Shown: positions 7,779 through 16,219, counted from the stretch's first letter. The stretch is 64,000 nucleotides of DNA from Catellatospora sp. TT07R-123 (GCF_018327705.1 NZ_BNEM01000001.1:1736001-1800000), one strand, 5' to 3'. Numbers and translations: made by a program. The notes: generated from the letters alone by a model not told the origin.

Positions 7779-8813
7779 ATGCCCGTGGAAACCCTCGCCG
7801 CCGCCACCACCACCACGATCGGCACGCCCTGGCTGTGGGCGGTCACCGTGCTCGTGCTGCTCGGCCTGCTCGCCCTCGACTTCGTGATCACGCGCAGACC
7901 CCACGAGGTCAGCATGCGCGAGGCCGTCGGCTGGACCGTGTTCTACCTGGCCCTGCCCGTCGCGTTCGGCTTCTTCGTGTGGTCGCGCTACGGCCATACG
8001 CCCGCCGTCGAGTTCTTCACCGGGTACGTCGTGGAGAAGTCGCTGTCGGTGGACAACCTGTTCGTCTTCATGCTGCTGCTGACCGCGTTCGCGGTGCCCG
8101 CCGCCCTGGCGCAGCGGGTGCTGCTCTACGGCATCGTCGGCGCGCTGGTGCTGCGCGCGATGTTCATCGCCGCCGGTGCCGCCGTGCTCAAGACCGGCAC
8201 CTGGGCGTTCGTGCTGTTCGGCGTGGTGCTGCTGGTGACCGCCGCCAAGGTGCTGCGCGACGCCGTACGCGGCGGCCCGCACGAGATCGACATCGACCGG
8301 ATGCGCGGCGTACGGCTGCTGCGCCGGTTCATGCCGGTGACCGAGCAGTACCACGGCTCGCGGCTGACCGTGCGCCACGACGGCGTACGCACGCTGACGC
8401 CGATGGCCCTGGTCGTCGCCGCGGTGTTCCTCACCGACATCGTCTTCGCCGTCGACTCCGTCCCCGCCGTGTACGGCGTGACCGAGGACCCCTACCTGGT
8501 GTTCGCCACCAACGCCTTCGCCCTGCTGGGCCTGCGCGCCCTGTACTTCGTCCTGCACAACGCCCTGGGCAAGCTCCGCTACCTCAACCACGGCCTGGCC
8601 CTGATCCTGGCGTTCATCGGCGTCAAGCTGGTCCTGCACTGGGCCCACGGCGTCTGGCCCGCCCTGCCCGAGGTGCCGACCCTGCTCTCGCTGGCCGTCA
8701 TCATCGCGGTCCTGGTCATCGTCACCATGGTCAGCCTGCTGGCCAACCGGCGCGACGCCCGGCGCGACGCGGCGGCGGCGGAGAACGCCCCCGCCGAGCA
8801 CTCCCTCCGCTGA
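7779..8813 (+). CDS. TerC family membrane protein, probable manganese exporter
   Basis: A 344-residue TerC protein. The ATG at 7779 is chosen because it follows GGAG by seven bases, whereas the GTG at 7740 lies inside the riboswitch fold. The two diagnostic acidic motifs are present: EKSLSVDNLFVF near residue 85 and FLTDIVFAVDSVPA near residue 218, which in this family are thought to line a metal path. About eight or nine transmembrane helices are visible. TerC proteins under yybP-ykoY control (Alx, MeeF types) export Mn2+. The sequence gives no support for tellurite resistance. The gene is monocistronic and ends in a hairpin shared with the converging flavodoxin gene. Confidence 0.92.
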   Translation: MPVETLAAATTTTIGTPWLWAVTVLVLLGLLALDFVITRRPHEVSMREAVGWTVFYLALPVAFGFFVWSRYGHTPAVEFFTGYVVEKSLSVDNLFVFMLLLTAFAVPAALAQRVLLYGIVGALVLRAMFIAAGAAVLKTGTWAFVLFGVVLLVTAAKVLRDAVRGGPHEIDIDRMRGVRLLRRFMPVTEQYHGSRLTVRHDGVRTLTPMALVVAAVFLTDIVFAVDSVPAVYGVTEDPYLVFATNAFALLGLRALYFVLHNALGKLRYLNHGLALILAFIGVKLVLHWAHGVWPALPEVPTLLSLAVIIAVLVIVTMVSLLANRRDARRDAAAAENAPAEHSLR

Positions 8814-8837
8814 CCTGGAGGTAAGCGCCGGAGGTAA

Positions 8838-8883
8838 GGAAGGGCATCTTCCACTCGCTCTGCGAGGTGGAAGGTGCCCTTCT
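8838..8883. terminator. Bidirectional hairpin made of two GGAAGG-type palindromes
   Basis: GGAAGGGCATCTTCC (8838-8852) and GGAAGGTGCCCTTCT (8869-8883) are each near-palindromic, and together they can fold into a larger stem (GAAGGGCATCTTCCACTCG with CGAGGTGGAAGGTGCCCTTC). It lies between the converging terC and flavodoxin genes and belongs to the repeat family seen at 510 and 49589. Confidence 0.7.
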
Positions 8884-8903
8884 CCACGCGCCCCGGACGT
8901 TGC

Positions 8904-9578
8904 TCAGTTCGGCACGATGTCGGTCTTGACGATCGTCTGCGGGCCCTCGCCGGTGAGGGCGTCGGCGATGTGCCGGGCCCAGGAGCGAATCGCGGGCCAG
9001 TCGCGGTAGTCGCCCTCCGGGGCGCGCAGCGCCGCCGCGACCGCCCGGTCGGCGGCGGTCAGCCGGTCCGGGTCGAGGCGGCCTGCGAAGACCCGGTGCT
9101 CGCGCGCCTTCGTCGCCTCGGCGATCCCGGCGACGTCGACCGGCTCCTCCCAGGTCGCAGGCGGGCCCAGCGGGCCGCTGGAGAACAGCCACACCGGCTT
9201 GGCGGCCAGCACCGGCTCGTGGCGCTGCACGAACCAGCGGGCCGGTTGCAGCCACTGGCCCGCATAGACGGCGCTGCCCAGCACGAACGCGTCGAACGCG
9301 TCCATGACGAGGTTGCTGTCCTCGTCCACGTCGCTCTCGGTGACCTCCAGCCCGCGCCCGGTCAGGTCGGCGGCGATCGCCTGGGCGATCTCCCGGGTCG
9401 ACTCGTACTTCGACGCTGAGGCCACCAGCACCTTGCGTACGCCGGGACCTGCGGCCGCGAGCGGTTCGAGCACCGGCTCGAACTCGGCGAGCAGCAGCGG
9501 GCGGATGTCCAGCGCCTGGTCGGGCACCGTCGGCACCACGGTCGGTGCCACGACCGGAACGCCGCCGGTCACGCTCAC
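8904..9578 (-). CDS. Flavodoxin-domain protein
   Basis: A 224-residue protein. After a low-complexity N-terminus (about 1-45) comes a flavodoxin fold: VLVASASKYESTREIAQAIA (phosphate-binding loop) at about 50-70, AFVLGSAVYAGQW at about 95-107, and WLFSSGPLG at about 130. It resembles HemG/menaquinone-dependent protoporphyrinogen oxidase-like flavodoxins common in actinobacteria. The redox partner is unknown. The GTG at 9578 overlaps the stop of the upstream DUF1876 gene (GTGA), which strongly suggests translational coupling. Confidence 0.8.
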   Translation of the reverse strand: MSVTGGVPVVAPTVVPTVPDQALDIRPLLLAEFEPVLEPLAAAGPGVRKVLVASASKYESTREIAQAIAADLTGRGLEVTESDVDEDSNLVMDAFDAFVLGSAVYAGQWLQPARWFVQRHEPVLAAKPVWLFSSGPLGPPATWEEPVDVAGIAEATKAREHRVFAGRLDPDRLTAADRAVAAALRAPEGDYRDWPAIRSWARHIADALTGEGPQTIVKTDIVPN

Positions 9579-9823
9579 GCCGGGGACCGTTCCAGGTCGG
9601 CGTCCGCCTGGGCCAGCAGGCGCTGCCCGAGCGCGATGAGGGCCCGTCCCGCGGCCAGCTCCGCCCCGATCTCCGGCACGTCCTCGTCGAACCGCGTCCG
9701 CAGGGCCTCCCCCGCGGCGTCCAGCCGGGGTGCACCCGCCCCGGAGACCAGCCGCGCGGCCGCACGGGTGTGCCCCTGATCGTCCGGCTCGTCGATGGTC
9801 ACGTCGACACTCCAGTGCGTCAT
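9575..9823 (-). CDS. DUF1876 domain protein
   Basis: 82 residues, beginning at the ATG at 9823, which has a GGAGG site nine bases upstream. The pattern HWSVDVTIDE, then TRAAARL, then PEIGAELAAGRALIALGQRLL matches DUF1876, a small double-stranded-RNA-binding-like fold found in actinobacterial dormancy and stress neighbourhoods. Its biochemical role is unknown. It is first in a two-gene operon with the flavodoxin gene, sharing four bases. Confidence 0.75.
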   Translation of the reverse strand: MTHWSVDVTIDEPDDQGHTRAAARLVSGAGAPRLDAAGEALRTRFDEDVPEIGAELAAGRALIALGQRLLAQADADLERSPA

Positions 9824-9932
9824 CGGCCCAGACCTCCAAGCGGACTCTTGCGGTCCGTACCCCGCCATTGTCCCCGCAAACCCCAGCGAGCGGGTCTGAC
9901 CTGCCCGAATCCGAGCGCGTGCGGGCGGCGGC

Positions 9933-9938
9933 TAACAT
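9933..9938 (+). promoter_or_regulatory. -10 element of a probable leaderless gene
   Basis: TAACAT, then six bases, then the GTG at 9945. No Shine-Dalgarno sequence is present, and the spacing predicts transcription starting at the start codon. Confidence 0.55.
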
Positions 9939-9944
9939 CTGGCG

Positions 9945-10577
9945 GTGCCCCGACCCGTGCTGCTCGCCGTCGTCGGCATCGACGGCGCGGGCAAGACCAC
10001 CCTGGCCAGGCAGCTGGCCCGCGACCTGACCGAGGCGGGCGTGCCCGCCACGTACTACGAGAACGCGGGCGGGCGCCCGGTCATCACCGCGATCGCGCGG
10101 CGGTTCGGCCGCGCCGACGGCCCCGCCCTGCTCGGCCGCGCGGGCAACCTCGCGGTCGAGGCGACGATCCGCTGGCTGGCCATCGGGCGGTCCGTGCTCG
10201 GCGCCCGGCTGACCGGCCGCGTCGCCGTGATGGACCGCTACGCCTACTGCCAGTACGCCGCCATCCGCACCCGCCGCCAGCGCGGCGAACGGCTCGCCCG
10301 CGCCGCGTACGGCCTGTTCCCGAGGCCGGACGTGGTCTGCTATCTGGCCGTCGGCCCGGCCGAGGCGCAGCGCCGGGTGGAGCTGCGCGGCATCGACCGC
10401 GAGGAGCTGGCCTACCTGGCGGCCGCCGACGCCGCATACCGGGGCCTGCCGGAGTTCACCGGGTTCACGGTCGTGGACGCGCACGGAACACCCGACGAGG
10501 TACGCGCCGCCGTACACGACGCCGTCCGGCCGACGCTCAGAGCGAACAGGACGGTCGCGGCACCGCGGCGCGGTTAG
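9945..10577 (+). CDS. Thymidylate-kinase-like P-loop nucleotide kinase
   Basis: 210 residues. The Walker A motif GIDGAGKTT occupies residues 11-19, a DRY-type motif (VAVMDRYAYCQYAA) lies near residue 95, and an Arg-rich lid follows (RRVELRGIDREE). These are features of dTMP kinases, but the TMP-binding signature is weak and the protein is not next to other nucleotide genes. It is better described as a thymidylate-kinase-like protein with unproven substrate. Ten bases separate it from the methyltransferase gene, although that gene has its own -10 hexamer. Confidence 0.7.
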   Translation: MPRPVLLAVVGIDGAGKTTLARQLARDLTEAGVPATYYENAGGRPVITAIARRFGRADGPALLGRAGNLAVEATIRWLAIGRSVLGARLTGRVAVMDRYAYCQYAAIRTRRQRGERLARAAYGLFPRPDVVCYLAVGPAEAQRRVELRGIDREELAYLAAADAAYRGLPEFTGFTVVDAHGTPDEVRAAVHDAVRPTLRANRTVAAPRRG

Positions 10578-10580
10578 CGT
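10575..10580 (+). promoter_or_regulatory. -10 element of a probable leaderless gene
   Basis: TAGCGT overlaps the stop codon of the preceding gene and lies seven bases before the ATG at 10588. No ribosome-binding site is seen. Confidence 0.45.
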
Positions 10581-10587
10581 CGTCCAC

Positions 10588-11265
10588 ATGGGAGCAGGGA
10601 CGACAGCGGCGTACGACGCCCACGCGGACTGGTACAACGACTTCATGTCACCGGCGGCCGGTGAATACCTGCGGCGGGTGCACGCCACGCTCGCCGACCT
10701 GCTCGGCCCCGGGACCGGGGTCTGCCTGGACGTGTGCTGCGGCACCGGCGCGCACGCCCCTGCCGTGGCCGGGCTCGGCTGGACGCCGGTCGGGGTGGAC
10801 CTGTCCCGTGAGCAGCTGCGCCACGGGGCCCGGCACCTGCCGGTGGCGGTCGCCGACGCGACCGCGCTGCCCGTCGCCGACGGCTGCCTGCCCGCCGCGG
10901 TCTGCGTGCTGGCCAGCACCGACGTGCCCGACTACGCGAAGGTCGTGGCCGAGATCGCACGGGTGCTGCGGCCCGGCGGCCGGTTCGTGCACCTGGGCGT
11001 GCACCCCTGCTTCGTCGGCGCGTTCGCCGACTGGGGCGACGCGCCGCGCATCGTGGTCGACGAGCGGTACGCCGAGCGCGGCCACACCTTCGAGACCTGG
11101 AACCCGAACGGGGTGCGCGCCCGCGTCGGCGGATGGCAGCTCCCGCTCGCCGACCTGCTCAACGCCGTCACCGACGCGGGCCTGGCGCTGGTCCGCACCG
11201 CCGAGGCGGGCCCCGGCGGCATCCCCGACCTCTTCGGCTTCGTCGCCGCCAAACCCGCCCGCTGA
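10588..11265 (+). CDS. SAM-dependent methyltransferase (class I)
   Basis: 225 residues with a class I Rossmann methyltransferase core. Motif I is VCLDVCCGTGAHA near residues 45-57, the acidic end of strand beta-2 is VGVDLS near 67, an ADATALPVAD block lies near 90, and the post-motif segment is IARVLRPGGRFVHLGVHP near 122-139. This is the UbiE/methyltransferase-11 type. The substrate cannot be read from the sequence. The gene converges on the LLM oxidoreductase gene, with a dispersed palindrome filling the gap. Confidence 0.85.
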   Translation: MGAGTTAAYDAHADWYNDFMSPAAGEYLRRVHATLADLLGPGTGVCLDVCCGTGAHAPAVAGLGWTPVGVDLSREQLRHGARHLPVAVADATALPVADGCLPAAVCVLASTDVPDYAKVVAEIARVLRPGGRFVHLGVHPCFVGAFADWGDAPRIVVDERYAERGHTFETWNPNGVRARVGGWQLPLADLLNAVTDAGLALVRTAEAGPGGIPDLFGFVAAKPAR

Positions 11266-11283
11266 TCCGCATCCCGCGCGGGT

Positions 11284-11353
11284 TTCGTGCAGTTTCGGGG
11301 AAACTGCACGAATCCGCGCCATGATTCCAGCACTTTCCCCGAAACTGCACGAA
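11284..11353. repeat. GTGCAGTTTCGGGGAAA palindrome, copy 1
   Basis: The arm TTCGTGCAGTTTC folds on its complement across GGG (11284-11312). After a short spacer containing CATGATTC comes an inverted relative (11330-11353). Both units can fold alone, or the two can pair with each other. It sits between convergent genes, 18 bases past the methyltransferase stop. Related copies lie at 14763, 19110, 46378 and 47502. Confidence 0.85.
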
Positions 11354-11390
11354 ACGGAAACCGCGACGGCGCAGCGCAGCGGGGCGGGGG

Positions 11391-12422
11391 TCAGGCGGCG
11401 AGGAGGTGGCGGACCTGCGGGATGACCTGCTCGGCGTACAGGCCGACGGAGGTCATCATCGCCTCGTGCGGCAGCGTGCCCGAGCTGTACTTCAACTCGA
11501 ACCGGGACAGGCCCAGCGCCCGCACCGTCTTGGCGATCTTCGCGGCGACGGTGGTGGGCGAGCCGACGTAGAGCGACCCCGCGTCCGCCTCGGCCTCGAA
11601 CCGGGCCCGGCTCGTCGGGCCCCAGCCGCGTTCGCGGCCGATCCGGTCGTGCAGCACCCGGTAGTGCGGCCACAGCTGCTCACGGGCCTGCTCGTCGGTG
11701 TCGGCCACGTGGCCGGGCGAGTGCACGCCGATCGGCAGCCGGGCCACGCCGAGCTGCTCCAGCGCCCGGTGGTAGAGGTCCACGTACGGCGCGAAGCGCT
11801 CCGGCTGGCCGCCGATGATGGCCAGCATCAGCGGCATCTCGTACCGGGCGGCGCGCACCACCGACTCCGGGCTGCCGCCGACGCCGATCCAGGTTCGGAT
11901 GCGGCCCCCGGTCTTCGGGTAGACGTGCTGGTCGGTCAGGCCCGCGCGCAGCTCGCCCTGCCAGGTGACCGGGCCCTCGCCGAGGAGCTGGTCCAGCAGG
12001 TCGAGCTTCTCCTCGAACAGCTCCTGGTACAGGCTCAGGTCGTAGCCGAACAGCGGGAACGACTCGGTGAACGAGCCGCGCCCCACGATGATCTCGGCGC
12101 GGCCGTTGGAGACGGCGTCGAGGGTGGCGAAGCGCTCGTACACCCGGACCGGATCGTCGGAGCTGAGCACGGTGACCGCGGTGCCCAGCCGGATCCGCTC
12201 GGTGCGGGCCGCGATCGCCGCCAGCACGATCTCGGGCGCGGTGACCGCGAAGTCGGCCCGGTGGTGCTCGCCGACGGCGAACGCGTCCACGCCCAGGCGG
12301 TCGGCGAGCACCGCCTGCTCGACCACATTGCGGATGACCTGCGGGTACGCCACCGTGGCGCCATCGGCGTCCACGGTGACGTCACCGAACGTGTCGAGTG
12401 CGAACTCCAGCGGTGCGGACAT
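11391..12422 (-). CDS. LLM-class flavin-dependent oxidoreductase
   Basis: 343 residues, the usual length for luciferase-like monooxygenases. Family blocks include GVDAFAVGEHHRADFAVTAPEIVLAAIAA split across residues 43-71, RIRLGTAVTVLSSDDPVRVYE near 75-95, and GRAEIIVGRGSF near 105. Such enzymes use reduced FMN or F420, and the HH-containing active-site entrance is consistent with an alkanal-type member. The substrate is unknown. The ATG at 12422 follows GGGAGAGG. No flavin reductase is adjacent. Confidence 0.85.
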   Translation of the reverse strand: MSAPLEFALDTFGDVTVDADGATVAYPQVIRNVVEQAVLADRLGVDAFAVGEHHRADFAVTAPEIVLAAIAARTERIRLGTAVTVLSSDDPVRVYERFATLDAVSNGRAEIIVGRGSFTESFPLFGYDLSLYQELFEEKLDLLDQLLGEGPVTWQGELRAGLTDQHVYPKTGGRIRTWIGVGGSPESVVRAARYEMPLMLAIIGGQPERFAPYVDLYHRALEQLGVARLPIGVHSPGHVADTDEQAREQLWPHYRVLHDRIGRERGWGPTSRARFEAEADAGSLYVGSPTTVAAKIAKTVRALGLSRFELKYSSGTLPHEAMMTSVGLYAEQVIPQVRHLLAA

Positions 12423-12510
12423 GACCAGCCTCTCCCTACGGTGCGACGGTTGATCAAACCGTGCCGCCCGACAGGCTATTCCGCCGCGACCTGGACGGGC
12501 TGCGACCGGG

Positions 12511-13635
12511 TCAGGCGAGGCCGGGGATCTCCCAGAACACCAGGTAGTCCCGGCTGCCGCCGTTGCCGCCGACGATCAGGGTCCCGTCGGCGCGGAACAG
12601 CACCGCGTACGCCTCCTGGGTGTAACCGCTCTTGAGCACCGCCCCCTTGGCCGGCGCCGCCGGATCGGTCAGGTTCCAGAGCGTGGCCGTGCCGAACGCG
12701 GTGCCTGCGGCGAGGGTCTTGCCGCTGCTGTCGAACGCCAGCGACAGCACGGTGCCCTCGTGCATGTCCAGCGTCGCGAGCTTCACCGGCTTGGCGAGGT
12801 CGGCGGTGTTCCACACGATGACGGTCTGGTCGGCACCGCCGGTCGCCATCAGGCTCCCATCGGGGCTGAACGTGATCGTCTGGACCAGACCCCGGTGGCC
12901 GTGCAGCGTGGCGGTCTTCCTGGCGCTACCCGCGCTGCGCACGTCCCAGAGCACCACGTCGCCGCCCTTGATCCCGGCCGCCAGCGTCCGGCCGGCCGGG
13001 TGGAACGCCAGCGCGAGCGCGTCACGCCCCTTGAACAGGGTCTTGGGGGTGCCGTCGAGACCGCCCGGGTGCAGCATGACCCCGCCGGACTCGGCGACCG
13101 CGAGCACGGATCCGCTCGGGTTGAACACGGCGTCGCGGGTAAGCGCCATAGCGCCGTCGACCGGCATCAGCCATCCGCTCACCTGGTCGAGCTGCCTCGG
13201 CTGGCGGGGGTCGGCGACGTCCACGACCACCACGACGCCGTCCACGGAGATGAGCCGCTTGGCCGAGGAGAACCACGTGATCCGGCCCAGGCAGCCGTTG
13301 CCGAAGCCCGCGATCTCTCGGGGCTGGTCGAGCTGGGAGATGTCAAGGATCTTGAGTGTCGGTTGGTCGCAGACGGCCAGGTAACCGGTCTTCGGGTCGT
13401 ACCCGAAATACTGCGAGTCGGCCTCGATGCGGCCGATCTCGTGCGGGACCGCGCTGAGCGTGCTGCTCGGAGCGGGCGCGGCGGTCTGCGGCGCGTCCTT
13501 TCCCGACCCGCACCCCGCCACCAGCGCGGCGAGGACGACGGCACCGCCGATCGCGGCGAGGAGCCTGGACCGGCCCCCGGCCCGACCGGGCGTGTCGGCC
13601 GCCGAAGGGTACTGCCCGTGTGCTGTGACCGTCAC
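12511..13635 (-). CDS. WD40-repeat lipoprotein
   Basis: A lipid-anchored extracytoplasmic protein of about 374 residues. The GTG at 13635 is favoured by GGGGAG five to six bases upstream; an ATG at 13653 is the alternative and adds six residues. After a basic stretch and hydrophobic core the lipobox LVAGC is followed by a Ser/Pro/Ala linker. Residues from about 80 on form a beta-propeller with recognisable WD units: HRGLVQTITFSPDGSLMATG, TVIVWNTAD, GTVLSLAFDSSGKTLAAG and TATLWNLTD. It contains no enzyme domain. It probably scaffolds or senses at the cell surface, with partner unknown. Confidence 0.85.
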   Translation of the reverse strand: MTVTAHGQYPSAADTPGRAGGRSRLLAAIGGAVVLAALVAGCGSGKDAPQTAAPAPSSTLSAVPHEIGRIEADSQYFGYDPKTGYLAVCDQPTLKILDISQLDQPREIAGFGNGCLGRITWFSSAKRLISVDGVVVVVDVADPRQPRQLDQVSGWLMPVDGAMALTRDAVFNPSGSVLAVAESGGVMLHPGGLDGTPKTLFKGRDALALAFHPAGRTLAAGIKGGDVVLWDVRSAGSARKTATLHGHRGLVQTITFSPDGSLMATGGADQTVIVWNTADLAKPVKLATLDMHEGTVLSLAFDSSGKTLAAGTAFGTATLWNLTDPAAPAKGAVLKSGYTQEAYAVLFRADGTLIVGGNGGSRDYLVFWEIPGLA

Positions 13636-13770
13636 TGCCGCTCCCCGTGTCATTTCCCTTGTCCTGCAGGCGATCTTCGCCGCAGCGGACGACACTGTAC
13701 CGACGGTCGCCGATGGCGGGGTGCCGGATGTGGGCGGGGCTGTTCGGTCGGTCGCGGCCGACCGCCGGGC

Positions 13771-14208
13771 TCAGCGCGAGCCGTTGCCGAACTGCCATTC
13801 CAGTCCGGGTACGCCCGCGGCCAGCTCCTCCATCAGCGCCTCGACCGCTTCCTCGCCCGCGTCGGCGGCGACGGTGACCACGAGGAACTGCCGGTGCTCG
13901 GGCGCGTCCACCCGGCCGCCGATCCCGTCGAACGCCGCCGCGAACCGGGCGATCACCTCGTCGGTGAACTGCGGGTCGGCGTACGCCTGCACGCACAGGT
14001 TCGGGCCGCGGCGCACCACGTGGAAGCCGCTGCCCTCCAGCACCAGCACGTCGCCCTCGGCGCAGCCCATCACCAGCCCGGGGCTGGCCAGCAGCTCGAT
14101 CAGCCCGCCGGGCAGCCGTCGGGCGGCCACCACCTCGCGGAACATCTGCCCGTCGGCCTCCCGGAAGGCGAGCGCGATCTGGCCGGGGTCTGCGTCAAGG
14201 TCGAACAT
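13771..14208 (-). CDS. DUF4265 family protein
   Basis: A cytosolic protein of 145 residues starting at the ATG at 14208. The order of features fits DUF4265: an opening strand pair, then RLPGGLIELLASPGLVMGCAEGDVL (split here as RLPGGLIELL and GCAEGDVLVL), then a GFHVVRRGPN block. No enzymatic motif is recognised. The gene lies 43 bases downstream of the phosphatase gene on the same strand, so co-transcription is possible. Confidence 0.6.
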   Translation of the reverse strand: MFDLDADPGQIALAFREADGQMFREVVAARRLPGGLIELLASPGLVMGCAEGDVLVLEGSGFHVVRRGPNLCVQAYADPQFTDEVIARFAAAFDGIGGRVDAPEHRQFLVVTVAADAGEEAVEALMEELAAGVPGLEWQFGNGSR

Positions 14209-14251
14209 GGCCGAGATGATGCCACGCCCGCCCGCCGCGTACGAGGGGGCG

Positions 14252-14689
14252 TCAGCCCGGGGCGCGGAACGCCGCCACGAAACGGCGCTGCCAGGGGGTC
14301 TCCACGGCGGAGCGGGCGTAGTGGGCGCGTACGTAGGCGACAGCCTCCCCGGCGGGGACGCCGTCGAGCACCGCCAGGCAGGCCAGCGCGGTGCCGGTGC
14401 GGCCCCGGCCGCCGCCGCAGGCGATCTCGACGCGCTCGGCCCCGGCGCGCGCCCACGCCTCGTGCAGCGCGGCGGCGGTGGCGGCGCGGTCGGCGGGCAG
14501 GCGGAAATCGGGCCAGCGCAGCCAGCGCGACTCCCAGGCGACCGCGGGCGGCTCGTGTCCCAGCAGGTACAGCCCGAGCTCCGGCACCGGGCCGACCGGC
14601 AGCGGGCGGCGCAGCGCCCGCCCGCGCACCAGCCGCCCGGACGGCAGCCGCAACACCCCCGGCGCCCCCGCATCCCAGCCACCATCCAC
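14252..14689 (-). CDS. Protein tyrosine/dual-specificity phosphatase-like protein
   Basis: 145 residues. The P-loop CGGGRGRTG (C-x5-R-T) near residues 92-100 is intact, so the Cys nucleophile and phosphate-binding Arg are present. The residue before Cys is Ala rather than the usual His (IACGGG). A possible general acid Asp lies in WPDFRLPAD near residue 61. Small phosphatases of this type are widespread in actinobacteria. A GGWDAGAPG N-terminus follows the ATG at 14689. The physiological substrate is unknown. Confidence 0.75.
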   Translation of the reverse strand: MDGGWDAGAPGVLRLPSGRLVRGRALRRPLPVGPVPELGLYLLGHEPPAVAWESRWLRWPDFRLPADRAATAAALHEAWARAGAERVEIACGGGRGRTGTALACLAVLDGVPAGEAVAYVRAHYARSAVETPWQRRFVAAFRAPG

Positions 14690-14762
14690 CCCCCGACCCT
14701 ACCCACCACCCCATTGCACGAGCACGAGCACGACGGGACGGGACGGGACGGGACGGGACGCG

Positions 14763-14855
14763 GTGCAGTTTCGAGGAAGTCGTGCAGTTTCGGGGAAACT
14801 GCACGAAAAAGACCCGGCGTTCGTGCAGTTTCCCCGAAACTGCACGAACGCCGGG
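14763..14855. repeat. GTGCAGTTTCGGGGAAA palindrome, copy 2
   Basis: Three units are present: a partial one (14763-14778), a self-complementary one (14780-14806), and a perfect 20-bp hairpin with arms 14813-14832 and 14836-14855 around CCC. Before the IS30 insertion this cluster would have been downstream of the minus-strand XRE gene. Confidence 0.85.
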
Positions 14856-14896
14856 CCGTCCTCAGTCGCCTGGCGGGTGGGACGCCACCCATTTTG

Positions 14897-16098
14897 ATAG
14901 ACGTTGGCCTATCACATCGAATCCGAGTAGGGCGGTTTCACCCGGTAGTTGCAATTAGCTGTTCCTGGAGTACTTCGGCTGGTGTTCTGAAGCCGAGGAT
15001 CTTGCGGGGTCGTCCGTTGATCTCAGCGGCGACCCCGTCGAGGTGTTCCTGGGTGTGGACGCTGAGGTCGGTGCCTTTGGGCAGGTATTCGCGTAGTAGG
15101 CCGTTGGTGTTCTCGTTGGTGCCGCGTTCCCAGGGGCTGTGGGGGTTGGCGAAGTAGACCTGGCAGTCGGTGCGGGCGGTGAACAGCTTGTGGGAGTGGG
15201 CCATCTCGAAGCCGCGGTCCCAGGTGAGGCTGCGTAGTAGTTGGCGGGGCAGGTGGGTCAGTCGGTCGGCGACGGCTTCGGCGACGGCGGCGGGGTCGTG
15301 GTGGTCGGGCAGGGCGGTCAGGGTGAGGTAGCGGGTGGTCCGTTCCACGACGGTGGCGATGCCGGACCTGCCGTGGGCGCCGATGATGAGGTCGCCTTCG
15401 TGGTGGCCGGCGGTCTTGCGGTCGGCGGCGTCGGCCGGGCGGGTGCTGATGTGCGGCAGGTCGGCGAACCGGGCGCGGCGGCCGTCGGGCTGCGCCGGGC
15501 GGCGGTGGGCGCGGCCGGTGCGCAGGACCGGCCGTTCGAACAGGTCCTTCAGGCCGCCGCGGGCCTGCACATAGATCGCCAGGTAGATCGTCTCTGCGGA
15601 CACGTGCCACTCCGGGGCGTCGGGATGGGCGAAACGCAATCGTCCCGCGATCTGCTCCGGTGACCACCGCTTGGCCAGCCCCGCCACGACCGTGTCGCGC
15701 AACGGCCCCGGGACGGCCAGCTTCGCCGGCTTGGGCCGCCGCGCCCGCCGCCCGGCCCGCAACTGCGCCAGCACCGCGTCATAGCGGAGCCGGTACGCCC
15801 GCACCAGCCGCCCGCCCGGACCCCTGCGCCGCAGGTGAGGCGGCCCGTAACGGTCATCGCCGTTACGGGCCACCTCCCGGCACACCGTCGAGGCGTGCAC
15901 CCCGACCGCGATCGCTATCTGGACCTGGGTGAACCCCGCCGCCCAACACCGCTGGATCGTCGCCCGCTGCTCTGCCGTCAGCCGCTTACCCGGCACCGCC
16001 CAACCCCCACCACTTGTCGCGTCGGGCGGTACAACCCGAATTGCAACAACTGGTTGTGATCAAGTAGATCATCTTCCATGTAATAGGCCAACGTCTAT
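14897..16098. mobile_element. IS30-family insertion sequence inside a split GACGYTGGCCTAT hairpin
   Basis: The 16-bp arms ATAGACGTTGGCCTAT (14897-14912 and, inverted, 16083-16098) flank 1170 bp of interior, a normal IS30 size. Within it, GTAGTTGCAATT (14945-14956) and AATTGCAACAAC (16039-16050) are terminal inverted repeats matching at 11 of 12 positions. Between arm and repeat both sides have exactly 44 bases and match at 26 of them. The arms match the intact hairpin at 4217-4281 and share its flank (AAAAACGGG), so the element either landed in the centre of such a hairpin or carries the arms as its own extended ends. No obvious target duplication can be assigned. Confidence 0.8.
14938..15996 (-). 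CDS. IS30-family transposase
   Basis: 352 residues, full length and apparently intact. An N-terminal helix-turn-helix (LTAEQRATIQRCWAAG, then VGVHASTVCREVARN) is followed by a DDE integrase core. The first Asp is in HHEGDLIIG near residue 198, the second in LTWDRGFEMA near 261, and the Glu in GTNENTNGLLREYLP near 295. The last codons run into the left inverted repeat. It is probably active or recently active, given an undamaged frame. The protein moves the element by cut-and-paste or circle intermediates typical of this family. Confidence 0.95.
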   Translation of the reverse strand: MPGKRLTAEQRATIQRCWAAGFTQVQIAIAVGVHASTVCREVARNGDDRYGPPHLRRRGPGGRLVRAYRLRYDAVLAQLRAGRRARRPKPAKLAVPGPLRDTVVAGLAKRWSPEQIAGRLRFAHPDAPEWHVSAETIYLAIYVQARGGLKDLFERPVLRTGRAHRRPAQPDGRRARFADLPHISTRPADAADRKTAGHHEGDLIIGAHGRSGIATVVERTTRYLTLTALPDHHDPAAVAEAVADRLTHLPRQLLRSLTWDRGFEMAHSHKLFTARTDCQVYFANPHSPWERGTNENTNGLLREYLPKGTDLSVHTQEHLDGVAAEINGRPRKILGFRTPAEVLQEQLIATTG

Positions 16099-16219
16099 GA
16101 AAAACGGGGCGGGTGGCATCGCGTCCTGACAGCACTCCGCTCGTCGGCGCCGTGTCCGCATGGCGCCGTGTCCACATGGCGGGCGGGCCGGCGGCCTTCG
16201 TGTCCGCCGGGATGGCGGT

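Noticed and set aside
14690-14937. A gene upstream of the phosphatase gene
   Set aside because: Apparent frames are made from the palindrome repeats and the hairpin arm; there is no coding signal.
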